Positions 12,071 through 23,165 of a DNA stretch of 64,000 nucleotides are shown here, piece after piece. The stretch lies in the NCBI GenBank assembly GCA_037903475.1, contig JBAJFG010000611.1, positions 930,001 through 994,000 of the forward strand. Direction: 5' to 3'. Numbering within the stretch: position 1 is the first letter of the stretch; every line of letters begins with the position of its first letter. A program made the translations under genes and the position numbers. The DNA comes from Ancylostoma caninum. Lineage: Eukaryota > Nematoda > Chromadorea > Rhabditida > Ancylostomatidae. Under the pieces are notes generated by a model. It ran no database searches. It was given only the letters and a program-made list of their open reading frames with translations, and was not told the DNA's origin.

Positions 12071-12779
12071 AAGCAAGCCACAACATATACACGCCGCAGG
12101 TACGTTCCGCCTAACAACTTTCTACCGAAGGAATTCATGCACTGTATGTTATGAACCCGAAACCCTAGTCAGCAATGTAGTGCAAAGGTTTCAAAACACC
12201 CGGGTAATCACCTGATGCTAAGGAAAATCAAACCAAAACGGGAAGGGAGGAAATCTCAAGCATAAAAATGTTAGAAGCAACCATGGAAATCAACTTGAAA
12301 ATTGCAGCCAACGAAACATTTGGCGGATAAGGAATGAAAGTCTAATGATGCTTGAAATACGATTAATAAACTATACATGGAAACAAACAAGAGGGGTCGG
12401 AAGAATTCGTCAAAAACCGATGCAATACCTATAGCAGTGTTGTGGTTCTGAACATTTTTCATAAATGAAATGAATATATGCTGTTTCACCTTGTCAAAGT
12501 TTCAAAGGCAGGTACGCTCGATTCGTTTTGAGAATGCGTGAAGATAAGTGTGAGATAAGCCGTTTCAGCCGTTTGAACGAAGTTGGACAGTCAAGCCATC
12601 TGACTGTTAGACGTGATACGCATCTGTCGACAGAAAAAAGCTCACGCATAAATCAATACACAATGTAAGAGAGAAAAAGCAAGAGAATTTCTGGCAGATG
12701 TGTAATGCTCCTGGTTTCAGGAAGAGAACGTATAGAATTCAAACATGCACAAACGAGTAATTCAAACGTACCGAAACGG

Positions 12780-13110
12780 GATTCCGGTTTGCATCATGTT
12801 TTTGAATCGCTGCCAATATTCGCGCCTGCCACGGCCGAAACGGGTCTCGAGCGGATGCCTGAGTGGAATGATCCATGTGGGTACTTTTGATGTGCCACGA
12901 CTGGAAATTTCCCGTTTGTGTCAACGCGATGTGGGGCCACACCGGTGCCACGAATGTACTGTACTTGGTGCAGGTGCCCTCCCGGGACGGAACCTGCGCC
13001 AAATACAGTATTTTTCGGCAACTGGGGTTTTGCTGGTGCCAGTCCTGGAAATGTCCCGTGATTAGCGTTCATGTGGGGCTGCACCGGTGGCCCGAGATTT
13101 CTGAGTAGTG
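12780..13110 (+). repeat. Degenerate GC-rich satellite B (about 143-bp unit)
   Basis: Two related units are seen at about 12893 and 13036. Each has a TGCCA..C.TGGAAAT.TCCCGT core followed about 25 bp later by ATGTGGGGC.(A/G)CACCGGTG. GC content is well above the flanks. Several overlapping frames stay open on both strands for this reason, and none looks like a gene. Confidence 0.5.
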
Positions 13111-13899
13111 ACCATAACTTTCCTCTGCATAACTTTAATTTCGGAAAGGACCTTGGGGCTTCGCTCTAATTCTTGCTGTCATTCATGAAAATTGTAGAAG
13201 AGGATCCATTCCCGTGAAGAATACCGTCACTCCTCGGAAACTATTCCGATGATAAAAATAAGGATAAACTAATTAGCTCTTATAATTTAGATGTAGCCCA
13301 AATTGAGGACAACTTATTTGTCCAATTTTACATCATTCATGCATTTTTACATGGCCAAAAACTGGTATGTAATGATAGTCTATTTCATCTTCGGAGTTTT
13401 GGACAGGTCATCTGGTGACAGCTCTTACTATGTAGTGTGTTCAGATTCAGGAAGTTAAGTGTTTTCAGAATGTCGTCGTCATACTCAGATTAACTCGCAG
13501 GATGCGTTTGAATATTGAGCATCGTGTCACCAGCTGTATTTAAAATCATCAACGAAAAGCTAAAAAAGAAAGTTAGCTCCAAAATGAAATCTAAACCTAG
13601 AAAAGAGGGAAAAAACGGCCTCAAGATGAGTACAGAATGTGCCGTCAAAGCAATCTTATTTACATTATTGCAGTGGTGAAAAGCACGCATCGAAAATATG
13701 ACGTCCAGCTCACAACAATCCAATAAAAAGCTCTCTGAGTTATGAAATGGAAAATTTGTGATGGTTGGAAACGAACTGCATGTTGTGTGCGGCGTTGCAC
13801 TTCTTCGATTATTACTTCACTTTATTTACTCACTTTTCAGCACTCAAAGTTTACTATCAGTAGAATATCTCATCTCAATGAAATTAAACACTACATTAT

Positions 13900-14160
13900 A
13901 GGGTGCGGCAAAAGTATTTGGAAAAGCATAATCGCTCGCTGAAAACATACGGAAGATCAACCTCAAAAAATTAATGGTCATTTTTTGTTTGTAATCAAGT
14001 TATGATCGTAAATATTATTTTTGTTATAAAGGTTTGCTACTCTCGTAGATACACAGACTTCGGAAAGACCAGATAAGACGTGGACTCTGGCGCGCAGGTA
14101 GTTGAGGTTGTTTTCCCTCCACCACTTCTCTATATTCTTGCGAGTTGATCCCAAACTCAT
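13900..14160 (-). mobile_element. End of a Tc1/mariner-superfamily element, transposase C-terminus
   Basis: A terminal-repeat-like start (TAGGGTGCGGCAAAAGTATTT) at 13900 is followed by a minus-strand frame reading GSTRKNIEKWWRENNLNYLRARV, then a decayed end. This resembles the final helix of IS630/Tc1-type transposases, where a W-x-x-x-x-x-x-x-L(R)xRV run precedes the stop. No DDE core or opposite terminal repeat is seen, so the element is truncated. The neighbouring MITE (14386-14923) begins with different bases and is a separate insertion. Confidence 0.42.
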
Positions 14161-14385
14161 GTGGGAGTCAGTAGAAGCCTTCTACTATGGAGCCTAGAAA
14201 AATCTCCAGGAAATTTGGAAAATATGTAGATAGGGTATCTCTAGATTCACTGTTAGCTTTGATTTTGACAGCGGCCAAAATTTTTACCAACAAGCACGAA
14301 ATCGCGCCATCACAGCTTATTTAGCGGCGATTTCACTGCTGTTTTTTTGTGATGGTCTTGCTAATTAGCTCTCTCTTAATTTATA

Positions 14386-14923
14386 CAGGGGGGCCATAAG
14401 TTATTGTACAACGTTTGCTCATTTATTTCTCCACCAGCAACACATGGATTATCCTGCTCTTTTCGCTGCCGAATAGAGCAGGGATCAAAGTATCTTACAG
14501 TTAAAACCCGGTTTCCCGGGAGAGTTTTGCTTTGGAGCAGTTGGACTTAGAACAGGTTTTTGAAAAAAGCGGGTTGATGTGGAAATTTTTTACGAAAAAT
14601 CCACCAAATCTCTAAAGTGGGGTGTACTGCTTAGATGCATCTTAAAGAGCAAAGAATGCTCTTTCTAAAAATATCAAACTGTTTTTGTGGCTGTTTTGCT
14701 CGGAAATTGCGGGCAGAGTTAGTGCATTTTGCGGCACCGAAAGTCTGCAATGAATGTTTCCGATAAACTTTTTTCGTTATCTTGGAAGTATCCAGGAGGT
14801 TTTTGTGATCAAAAGATAGAGCAAATCCAGCTCTATTAAACAGTGCCTAGTGCGGCAAAAAATATTTTACTACTGCGGAGAAATGGGCCAGCAAACGTTG
14901 TACAATAACTTATGGCCCCCCTG
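14386..14923. mobile_element. MITE with long terminal inverted repeats, TA target site
   Basis: A 538-bp element begins CAGGGGGGCCATAAGTTATT and ends with the exact inverse. The inverted repeats run about 35 bp with no mismatch and continue imperfectly to about 47 bp. Both ends are flanked by TA, the Tc1/mariner target duplication. No transposase frame is present, so it depends on a helper element elsewhere. The match between the arms suggests a fairly recent insertion compared with the other transposon remains here. Confidence 0.87.
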
Positions 14924-15689
14924 TATATGCTATTTTGGGATTTACAAAATAATGAAGTTGCCTTTCAAAGTGAGTATTTTTCTCTACTACAGAGGAGAGA
15001 TAAGTAATCATCTATGGAGGTTTTACATCTATCATGGGAGATTCCCTGGTGTATTGGAGATTCTATGAGTCAAGGCTTTCTCAACATCACGCTGGAATTT
15101 GGAGCCTGTTCCAGAAGTCCTGAGATGAATTATAAAATTAGTCTTTTTCATCGTAATGAAACTTTCAGGAATTTCCAGAAATTTAAAAGGATATATTATG
15201 GAATATTTACTTGTGTCTGATACGTTTAATATCCGTTTCGTGCATTACCCCATAACGGATTCTAAATTAAGGAATATGCCTTTTCTGCACTCATCAGTAA
15301 GGGAAAAAGGCATAGGAATTTCAACTGTGTAATCACAGTTCATTTTCAGATATTTTTATGGATTATAGTCGTTATTATTGTTATTACTATTACACTCCTA
15401 ATGTTATTATTTCTTTTATTTGTTTTTGACTGGCATTTTACTTTTTAATGGGCAATATAAAAAAATAATAATAAAAATCAGCAATTAAAATGAACTTATT
15501 CAACATTTTCGTTTACCTTATAAAGTAACTTGGAAAATTTGGCGACCCATGCTCGCCTCCCCACCCTTCATCCGCCACTACTGCGTACTACTTTGAGCAT
15601 TTTAGCGTGCGCACGAACATTTCTCAAAAAAAGTCGATCCGTCTCCTAACGTTCTCCCCCTCTGAGCGTAGAGATACCTGCTCCGCAGC

Positions 15690-16780
15690 GTTCCTGTACG
15701 TTGACATTTTCCACATCACTGAGCGACGGCGGACCCATTTCCCATTGGTGAACCAGCATTCAGGAGTTTCTCTCACTACTGGGCAACAGCGGACTCGTAT
15801 CCTGTCATACTTCGCACTGTTGAGCCAAAGCAAACCACCAGCCCAGCGTTTTCTGCTATTCTTGGTAGCCGGCAGACCTATTCTCCATCAGTTGACCCAC
15901 ATGCCAAAGTGGGGGCGTTTTCCATCAGCAGACCCTTATTCTGGCGCTCTGCATTTTATTAAGCCACAGCGGACACATCCTGTATCGGCGGACATGTATC
16001 CTGGAGTGTTCCTAACTGTTAGGTCAAAGCAGACCTTTCTCCATCAGCGGACTCGCATTCCGCCGTTCTCAACACAATTGGACCATGGATGACTCATCTT
16101 TTATCGGCGGAACCGCATTATGACGTTTTTCTCAATAATGGGCAAATGCAAACTCGTATCCCAACTTTCTCCACCCTACCGGGCCGAATCGGATCCGTTG
16201 TCCAACGATGGACCCGCATTCCGGCATTATCGTTGTGCCAAAGCGGACCCGTTTTCCATTCTCGGGCCCGTACCCCGGCTTTCTGCACTTTATTATGCCA
16301 CAGTGGACCCATCTTGTATCGGCAGGGGGCTGTGCTAGTCCGCTGCGGCCCCGACCTTTGGAGTTTCCTGTATGCATCACCCAATCTGATAACTGTGCAG
16401 CACGAACGCAGCCCAAACGGCGTAATGTTTCGAGTTAGAAACCCTAGCAGCAACTGCTGCTAAAGGGCCGGCAGCTTGAGCAGCAATCGAGGGGAGAATG
16501 GCAGCAACTGGCAATCGTTGCTGCTAGGGTTTCTACTCGAACCACTACGCCGTTCGGAATGCGTTTGTGCTGCACAGTTGTCAGAGAAAGAGGACCGGTT
16601 TTCGATTCTCGGACCCGTACCCCGGCTTTCTGCACTTTATTAAGCCACACTGGACCCATTTAGCATCGGCTGGGACGTATGCTTCTTAACTGTTAGTTCA
16701 AAACGGACCTGATCTCCATCGGTGGACTCATATCGCGGCAACCTCCACAGTGTTGGGCCCCGATGCGCCTGCGCTCTATC
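15690..16780 (+). repeat. Degenerate satellite C, interrupted by a MITE
   Basis: Phrases such as GCGGACCCGTATCC, TTTCTGCACTTTATTA and GCCACAGCGGACCCAT recur at roughly 55-65 bp intervals. One long copy occurs on each side of the MITE at 16384-16587 (for example gacccgtaccccggctttct), so the MITE landed inside an older array. The array keeps long frames open on both strands (up to 161 codons at 15607-16092); these are by-products and not genes. Confidence 0.6.
16384..16587. mobile_element. MITE family X, copy 1
   Basis: The ends start TCTGATAACTGTGCAGCACG and are inverted at the right side (cgtttgtgctgcacagttgt...). The arms extend about 75 bp through GTTTCTA...ACCCTAGCAGCAAC with scattered mismatches. 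It is the same family as 28456-28699 and contains the same central phrase, TTGAGCAGCAATCGAG. There is no coding capacity. The target duplication is not clear. Confidence 0.78.
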
Positions 16781-17652
16781 AGAGCACCGTTGGTAAATAA
16801 TGAAATCATTGGAAAAAGCTTGGGAGATATCCAGGAATTTTCATTAATTACATAAATGGTCACAGACAATATCACAACAATCTGTGATGACACGGTCACT
16901 CTGTATGTGAGCGTACTCTTTCAGTGATAAGTGAATTCTCTGCATAGTCCTTCACTGATAAGTGGAGAGCGGGAGGCACAGCGAGGCCCACCGCTTGAGA
17001 GGGCACTGCCGGCACCGCTGCCCTCGACGCTGTGGAAACTCATCCAAGGCCTTACATGGATGTGTGCGGAGAGGTTAGAGTTGTCACCTTTTTATATCAT
17101 ACAGGCTGAAAGTTGTGAGCACTCCCTCACCCCTATGGTGCAGGACCGCCAGCGAAGATGACGAAATCACTATCTCATGCATGCAGGAGCCTCAGTAATG
17201 TCATAGGTTGCGAGTTCCGAAACGAATATAGCTACGTCCCTAATCGGCCAGCCGCGTCACAGTGTGCGCGTCATGCTTCTTCTTGTCTATGGGTGTCGCT
17301 GCGTTAGGAGCTCACCCATGTCTGGCTCTCAGCCCGTTACGGCGCTTTGTCAAAGAGATGTGCCGGAAAATTAACCTGAAATGTTCAATATTGAATGGCC
17401 GATTCTGATAATTCTAATTCCAAAAAAAAAAAACGTATAAGAACAACTGTTTTTCTCATTTCTAATTTCCGCCTAAATGAAAATTAGGGATTAGGTGCGT
17501 ACACTACTGTCACTTGCCCCAGCCTCGAAGTGCTCTATCTAATTCCCAGAACTGGTAGCAGTGTAGTTACATAAAGTTATTACAGTTATTTCTGAAAGTT
17601 TCCTTCGAGAGAGAAAGATTCTTATATCACTTGATGCTGTCCCAGATTCCAG

Positions 17653-17829
17653 AATATCTTCCTCAAAGACAGAGAAGTGGCTAAATTAAAATCGACCCCT
17701 GACCAATTCGCGGTCGTTGAAAGACCGGTCGTGAAATTCGTCGTGGATGCCGACTTACTGGAAGATAACATACCGGTAATCAGCGATTACAATGTGATAG
17801 ATATAGGGATTGGCCAGAGGTCGGAGTGA
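17653..17829 (+). CDS. 58-residue terminal ORF or exon, unrecognised
   Basis: An acceptor-like agattccag is followed by 58 codons and a TGA. The product has an even, charged composition: NIFLKDREVAKLKSTPDQF, then VVKFVVDADLLEDNIPVIS, ending GIGQRSE. It reads like a folded protein, but I recognise no family. A minus-strand frame over much of the same DNA (Ser/Thr-rich with two N-glycosylation sequons, ending GQHQVI) is also open, so the strand is not settled. No upstream exon was found. Confidence 0.33.
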   Translation, partial: NIFLKDREVAKLKSTPDQFAVVERPVVKFVVDADLLEDNIPVISDYNVIDIGIGQRSE

Positions 17830-17873
17830 ATTTAGCGTTGAGAATGTTAGGATAAACATGCGGCTCCGCTTAC

Positions 17874-18014
17874 CGGATGGGGCAATTGAGGTACGTAGGT
17901 TCCCCCATAAAAGAGAACACTGGCGAAGACAAGTACTGCTAGTGACAAATTCATTAAAATGCTCATAATTTTGGTGATCTGCATTTTAACGGATCTCGAG
18001 TGACTCTTTTTCAT
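17874..18014 (-). CDS. First exon with signal-anchor-like segment
   Basis: A pyrimidine-rich acceptor (ttccactcatgcgcag) sits directly before an ATG, as at nematode trans-splice sites. The exon gives 47 codons ending at a good donor (CCG|gtaagc, phase 0). Residues about 11-38 are hydrophobic (MQITKIMSILMNLSLAVLVF, then ASVLFYGG) after a basic start (MKKSHSRSVK). That fits a signal peptide or type II membrane anchor. The next exon was not found: the Ser/Thr-rich minus-strand frame at 17640-17765 is attractive but needs another phase. Product unknown. Confidence 0.4.
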
Positions 18015-18069
18015 CTGCGCATGAGTGGAAAAGTCAGTAATGTTATTTCCGTTTCCCATACAGTTTTTA

Positions 18070-19180
18070 AGTGTTTATACACAATTGTTTTGGGAATTCA
18101 CAATCAAATCTTAAATCGTAGCTTTTGAGAAGTCCAGGTGAAGTTTAGGAAATATGTAACTATAACCACACTGGAGGCTTGAACTGACAGTAAACGCCGA
18201 TCCTAAGTTAACGCAAAGTTTTCAGAGAGGCTAGTTGGAAGGATTTAGGTCTACTGTATAGAAGTGGATAAAGGCAATTTCCAGACAGCTCCACTTCCAT
18301 TGAAGTCTAGGGACTTCTTACTAATTATTTTATTTTATCTAAAATACACAAGGTGTGCCATTTGTTATGCAAACTTGATAACCAATAATGCTGAACAGAA
18401 GATAAGAAAAAGATTAAAAAAAAACAAAATGCTCCCAACTACAAAGGCTGCAACACAGAAGTTACGGAAACAAATAATCTAATCAAATCAAATCAAACAG
18501 TCTTTGGGAAAAAAGTGTGTAGAATATGAACAGCCTGTGGGAAAGAAGTGCAAGTGGGACATTTTTTCATAAGCAATGCAAAAACATAACAATATAGCTT
18601 TTCAATCTTAGGAATGACTGGTCTGCAAATATGCAAGTCTTCAATTTGCAGCGGAACTTAATATTTGGAGTTTTTGACAGCAACCTAAGCTACCACTACA
18701 AGAGAGTGTATATAGGACCTTTGAGATAATCACGACCCGAGAACGCAACTGGTAAGGCCATTCAGGGGTGGTCGTCTACGCAACTCATTGATCTAAATAC
18801 CAACCTCAGGCGTAACCTCGGGTGGATGCTCGCTGGTTCCTTCTCTCAACAGATTGAAGCGGGCGAAAACTGTTCAGTAGTAACCAAGAAAAAGATGCTT
18901 CTTAGGTTTGATGAGTTTTTTTTTCAAAAATTTTTGTAACTATCTTGCAAACATAACGTAGATACGGCTATACGTAATATTTTGCGCTCATATCTGAACT
19001 GCTAAAGTAAAAAAAATGCCATAAGCACATCGAAGCAGGTCAACATATTTACGATAAGAACATAGCCAAGTGGTCAAATGAGGCAAAGTATTGCACGAAA
19101 GGGAGCACAGTTTTTTTTGTGCAGAAACAACACACACTAATTTTTGAGAGTAAGTTCACGGTAGCGGAGTCCCCTCAGCG
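18070..19180. other. No supported gene
   Basis: Only short AT-rich frames were seen. The Lys-rich end of the ORF at 18264-18482 comes from A-rich sequence. Confidence 0.4.
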
Positions 19181-19186
19181 TGGTGG

Positions 19187-19546
19187 TGATCAGCTGTTGA
19201 GATCAACGCCGCCACGCTCAGTCGGCAAAAGGTATGTTTTTCTTGTTTTTATCCATTGTTGTAGTTTCTTTTTTGGAATATATTAGCATATATCAGGCCG
19301 TTGCTTGTCTGAGGCCGCTTTGAACGTTTCTTTCTTATTTGAATGTGTTCTTGTAGTTTCTAATCTGGCCACAGAAAAAAAACACATTCAAATAAAAAAA
19401 GGAACGCCTCAGAAACAGCCTCAGACAAGCAATGGCCTGATATATGCTGATATATTCAAAAAAGAAACTACAACAAAGGATAAAAACCAAGAAAACCAAC
19501 CTTTTTGCCGGTTGATCGTGGCGGCGTTGATCTCAACAGCTGATCA
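19187..19546. mobile_element. Fold-back (long inverted repeat) element
   Basis: Two arms of about 165 bp face each other across a spacer of about 25-30 bp. The left arm starts TGATCAGCTGTTGAGATCAA and the right arm ends with its inverse. Matching blocks continue through GCCGTTGCTTGTCTGAGGC and the ATTTGAATGTGTT next to the centre. There are scattered mismatches, so it is not freshly copied. It has no coding capacity. A short GC-rich stretch follows (19550-19625) and then a broken reverse-transcriptase frame, so the insertion may have helped break a LINE. Confidence 0.87.
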
Positions 19547-19634
19547 ATTCGACGTACCGTACGGCGCCAAGACGGTCGCGCTGCAGTCGCGCCGCCCGAG
19601 GTTTCCCGCCGGGACTTGTCGTTTCGGATAGACT

Positions 19635-19960
19635 GACTTAGGTCAAAGTGAATTACGCCAATTTCTTTGTCATCATTTAAAACCGTGAACCAGTCAAAGA
19701 TGCAGTCCGAAAGAAGTCTTGAAGTACTCGTCGATGCGCCTGATGAGAAACCATGTTGTTCTGTCGGAAGAATGTGATGAGATACCAGCCATTGATAGAG
19801 TTTGTCTCTGATAATACGTTTCATAATCCTACTGGATGTAGGAATTATACGGATGGACCTAAAGTGAGATATCGCGGCAGCATTTTATTTCTTAGATATA
19901 GCCGTCAAAAGCGCCTCCTTCCAGATTTGCAGCACTTCACCGAGTTTTAGGAACATGTTG
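19635..19960 (-). pseudogene. LINE reverse-transcriptase fragment (CR1/Jockey type)
   Basis: The minus-strand frame carries the N-terminal part of a non-LTR reverse transcriptase: SSRIMKRIIRDKLYQWLVSH, then LPTEQHGFSSGAST, then IGVIHFDLSQS. These match the conserved block around PISLTS..KIMERII, QHGF..G.ST and the first catalytic FDLSKAFD. The text stops at the point where the FD of motif A should follow, at 19635. An upstream stop near 19880 also shows it is dead. It lies opposite in strand to the endonuclease piece at 20160-20850, so the two are rearranged or come from separate copies. Confidence 0.75.
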
Positions 19961-20159
19961 TATATTTTAGAAAGCGGAAGACTAAGTCGCAGGAGCATTA
20001 CCCACGCAGAGAGGGCGAGCGATTATGAGCTACGTTTGCAGGCAAAGAAGAAGAATAAGGGTAAGCACGAGAGTGGCTGGTTTATAGGAGGGATTTGAAG
20101 CACGTCTCGGAGCTTCCAGTAAAACGCCTTCCAGTAAACCACTAAGTTCCCGTGGTCAT

Positions 20160-20850
20160 CCGTCTACCTCAAGTTGTTTTTATTTAATGCTAGGAGTGTG
20201 GTAAACAAAATACACATTCTTTATTTTTCTGGGCATAAATAGCCCAGATACTGTTTCTATCACGGAATCCTGGTTGAATATGAATATTCTGCACTCTGAA
20301 TTGGTGTCAGAACTACCCTATAATAATCACCGAAGTGATCGAAGTTCCCATAAAGTTGGAGGGATGTGTTGTATCGTTAAAGACGTTTATCACACACACA
20401 GTACTCCCGCCTTTGCAGACATGGCACCAGACTTGCTCTGTCTTCACATCTCTAGCCTTAACTTTCAATACTTTCAATACGCTACCAGATTTGTGCTTGT
20501 ATGTCGCCCTCCGCACAGCTCACAAGATGACGACATTGAGTTGATGGACACGCTCTATGAATCGTGTGCGGATTGCTTACTTACAATCATGCCTGGCGAT
20601 TTTAACGTGGGAATTGATTTTCCCAGCGATGTAGTTTGATCTACCAATAGAATATCTGAACGTTTCAGAAGTGCATTTTCAAGTTGCCATCTGATCCAAA
20701 ATCTCCAAAAAATCCATAAGAGGGAACGCTATACTAGATTTAGTGCTGTCATCATCTGATTTTATAAATAACGTTGAAATACATCCTGCATTTGGCACCT
20801 CCGATCACAAAATCGTCAGATCGATGATGGGTCTGAGTGCGTCGGGATAA
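20160..20850 (+). pseudogene. LINE endonuclease (APE-type) fragment
   Basis: Reading plus: ITESWLNMNILHSELVSELP, then HRSDRSSHKVGGMCCIVKD, then LTIMPGDFNVGIDFP, then after breaks FGTSDHKIVRS. These match the TETWL, R.DR....GG, GDFN and SDH blocks of the APE-like endonuclease at the start of CR1/Jockey-type ORF2. Stops and frame changes after about 20640 show it is inactive. No reverse transcriptase follows on this strand. Confidence 0.72.
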
Positions 20851-20929
20851 GTTGTCTACCGATGCCTGATTTCTATGGAGTGAATTATGATGATCTGAGA
20901 AGATGATTCACTGGCTTAAAGGCAGCACT

Positions 20930-22260
20930 CACGCTGAAAAAAAGTTTTCTTTCTTTGTTCGCCCACCATGCTCAACTCCGCCCCATTCTCTCTGGTCGCG
21001 CGCGACAGGGTTATCTTTGTACACGCAGGGCACTCCGTGTTTGTTTTCTGGCGCTTTGTAGGCTAATGTTGCAAACATATGTTTGCCTATGTTGAAGATT
21101 TCTCGTCCACTATTTTGTTTCGCTTTTCTCAATTCGCACAACTTTCAACTATTCACGTTTTCTTCCGCAGGTCATCTTATTTTCTGTTTACATTTGCTCC
21201 CGATTAGCGATTTGCTTCCTTTCAGTAGCTGGCAAAATACTTCATTTTCAGAGCAACCGCTTCGCCAAGTTTTTAGCTCCAATAGGTTTTTTTCCTTCTT
21301 CCGCACTTGTCTGTGGTCTGTGGAGTTATTAACGGAACAAGCGGAGAACCTCAGGCTTTTTCTTTCAGGTATTTTCTTCTCTTTTTTCTTAGGTTTTGCT
21401 GGTATGCCTGCTTCTAATATAACGCATTTGATTAGTCCATAGCACTTTTTCTGTGTTTCATCAAATATTATTCTTAAATTATTAGTATACTTTTTGAAGT
21501 GAGTTTTCAAATGAATACAAGTTTATGATTTATTAATTACTCTGGTGATAAGCCATTTTGTACATTCGACGTATTTGTTGTACGTTATTATTGAACTTCA
21601 GCGGGATTGCTTTAGGATTTCCCTTTCTTTTGATGTGAATCGTTTGGCGGTGTATTTTGACGATTAACTAAACTACGCTGTGATTTTCTCCAAAGTCTTC
21701 TCGGGTTTGACATTTTGATATTTCGTGGAAGTGACACTTCACCTTTCAGACACGGGTTTGTTTCATTGGTCACGTTGTATGTGATGGACATGGGCGTTCT
21801 CGCCCCATCGACGTGAGTTCTCTCTAAATTCTTTGTATACGTAGTGAAGTTTAGTTTTTAACCCATTGACAAGCACGTAGTTCATGCAGTGGTTCCACAT
21901 GTCAGACACTCGAAAAACTATGTGGTCATTAATAATAAGTAAGGGTCACGTGGTCGTAGCGCTTCGTATTGCTTTTTGCTTTTCTAAGCACAAGCGTGAA
22001 GGAAAGTCGTACCTTCTCCAACAAAATCGTATCACTGCAATAAAGTTCTGAGCTTTTTTCCATTAAAAAAGGTGAAAGGATGAAGAAAGCCGCTTTTCAG
22101 CACCACCCGCCTGCCTCCAGTTGTGCAAAACAATATCCTAGCTGCTGCTGCTGGTAATCCTTCTCAACAGACATCAAGAGTGTAGTGTATGAGTTGTCAG
22201 CCAAACTGAAATTAGAGGATGAACGTCATTCTTACATAATGTTCTTTTTTTCAATTCTTA
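20930..22260. other. No supported gene; T-rich and mixed sequence
   Basis: The ORFs at 21083-21442 (plus) and 21172-21510 (minus) overlap the same DNA, lack splice support and have biased composition. I see nothing recognisable. Confidence 0.35.
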
Positions 22261-22508
22261 CGCTGTAGGGAAGCTCAATTCACCATGGACGAAGTTTTTT
22301 CTTAGATCAAGACTATCTTAGAATTCATATTCGTTTGAGATGATAGCAGCGTGCCTGATGCACGTTCGCGATGAATGGCAAAAGGTGTCGAGATTAAGGA
22401 TATAATAAGTAATTTGCTCCAATAGAGTTCGTCAATTGATGGGTTTAGGAGGACATCACAGGTCCTCATAACAGCTGTTCTCATGCCGAATTAGTGGGAT
22501 CTCGGCAG

Positions 22509-23051
22509 GAAACGCTACCTCTGGAAAGCGACGCGTATGAGGCCTTTCGCAACATTGTTTCAACAAAGTCATTCCAGAGAGATTTAGCTAAGGCATGCCA
22601 CTACGGAGGTACATCTATATGCGAAACCAAACACGCTCTGTAGCGGTTGTACTGTCGCAAAGAAATATTCTAGTGAGTGTTAATAGCTTCGATGAGGTTT
22701 CACAGAAGCTTCACCGTTTTCATGTTTAGTCCAGTGTCCACCTACCACCTCTACGCGAAACTGGCCAACATGCACATCAACACCTTACGTTTAGCTGATA
22801 TGGCAGGTGAAAGGAACGTCTTGAGAGTGATGCAGATTGAGAAATACAACAGAAGGAAATCTATCATCGTTTTCAAGTCCCCTGTTCCACATAAGTGGAG
22901 AGACGATGTTTTGGTTGAGGTATTGAGTGCTCGAGTTACGATGCTGGACGCGCATGAGGATTACCTCGACAGCGACCAACTGCGGGATGAAATCGGTGAA
23001 ATGATGATGGCGGAGGAGGCATCTGAGTTCGGTTATAGTGTTGAGCTCTAG
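22509..23051 (+). pseudogene. Gene or pseudogene, transposase-derived-family look-alike
   Basis: Two blocks share one frame. 22509-22643 reads LESDAYEAFRNIVSTKSFQ, then HYGGTSICETKHAL, then TAG. 22735-23051 follows an acceptor (gtttagtccag) with YAKLANMHINTLRLADMAGE, then VPHKWRDDVLVEVL, and an acidic end (LRDEIGEMMMAEEASEFG) to a TAG stop. From memory the order (a CE..HA motif, then a His/Asn-containing ...LA..H.N run, then a basic K.P..H.W block) recalls C-terminal parts of DDE-transposase-derived families related to THAP/Kolobok elements. This is a weak family call. An in-frame TAG and a frame mismatch at the possible intron (donor TCTA|gtgagt) point to a pseudogene or a mis-set junction. 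AATAAA follows at 23163. Confidence 0.4.
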
Positions 23052-23094
23052 CGTTGCAGTTTAGGATATTATTGTTCCTTTTCTAACATCTAAC

Positions 23095-23165
23095 ATTAAT
23101 AAGTGTATTCACTGTTAATGAAGTTGTTACTAACAACTTCATTAACAGTGAATACACTTATTAAT
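23095..23165. repeat. Perfect 71-bp palindrome (35-bp arms, 1-nt spacer)
   Basis: The left arm 23095-23129 and right arm 23131-23165 are exact inverse copies around a single C. The left arm starts ATTAATAAGTGTATTCACTG. It begins 44 bp after the stop of the frame ending at 23051, and the right arm overlaps an AATAAA (23163-23168). In a transcript it would form a very stable hairpin. No other part of the window repeats this sequence. Confidence 0.96.

Noticed and set aside
15607..16463. 161- and 124-codon plus ORFs
   Set aside because: They follow the period of satellite C and run across a MITE end; opposite-strand frames are equally open.
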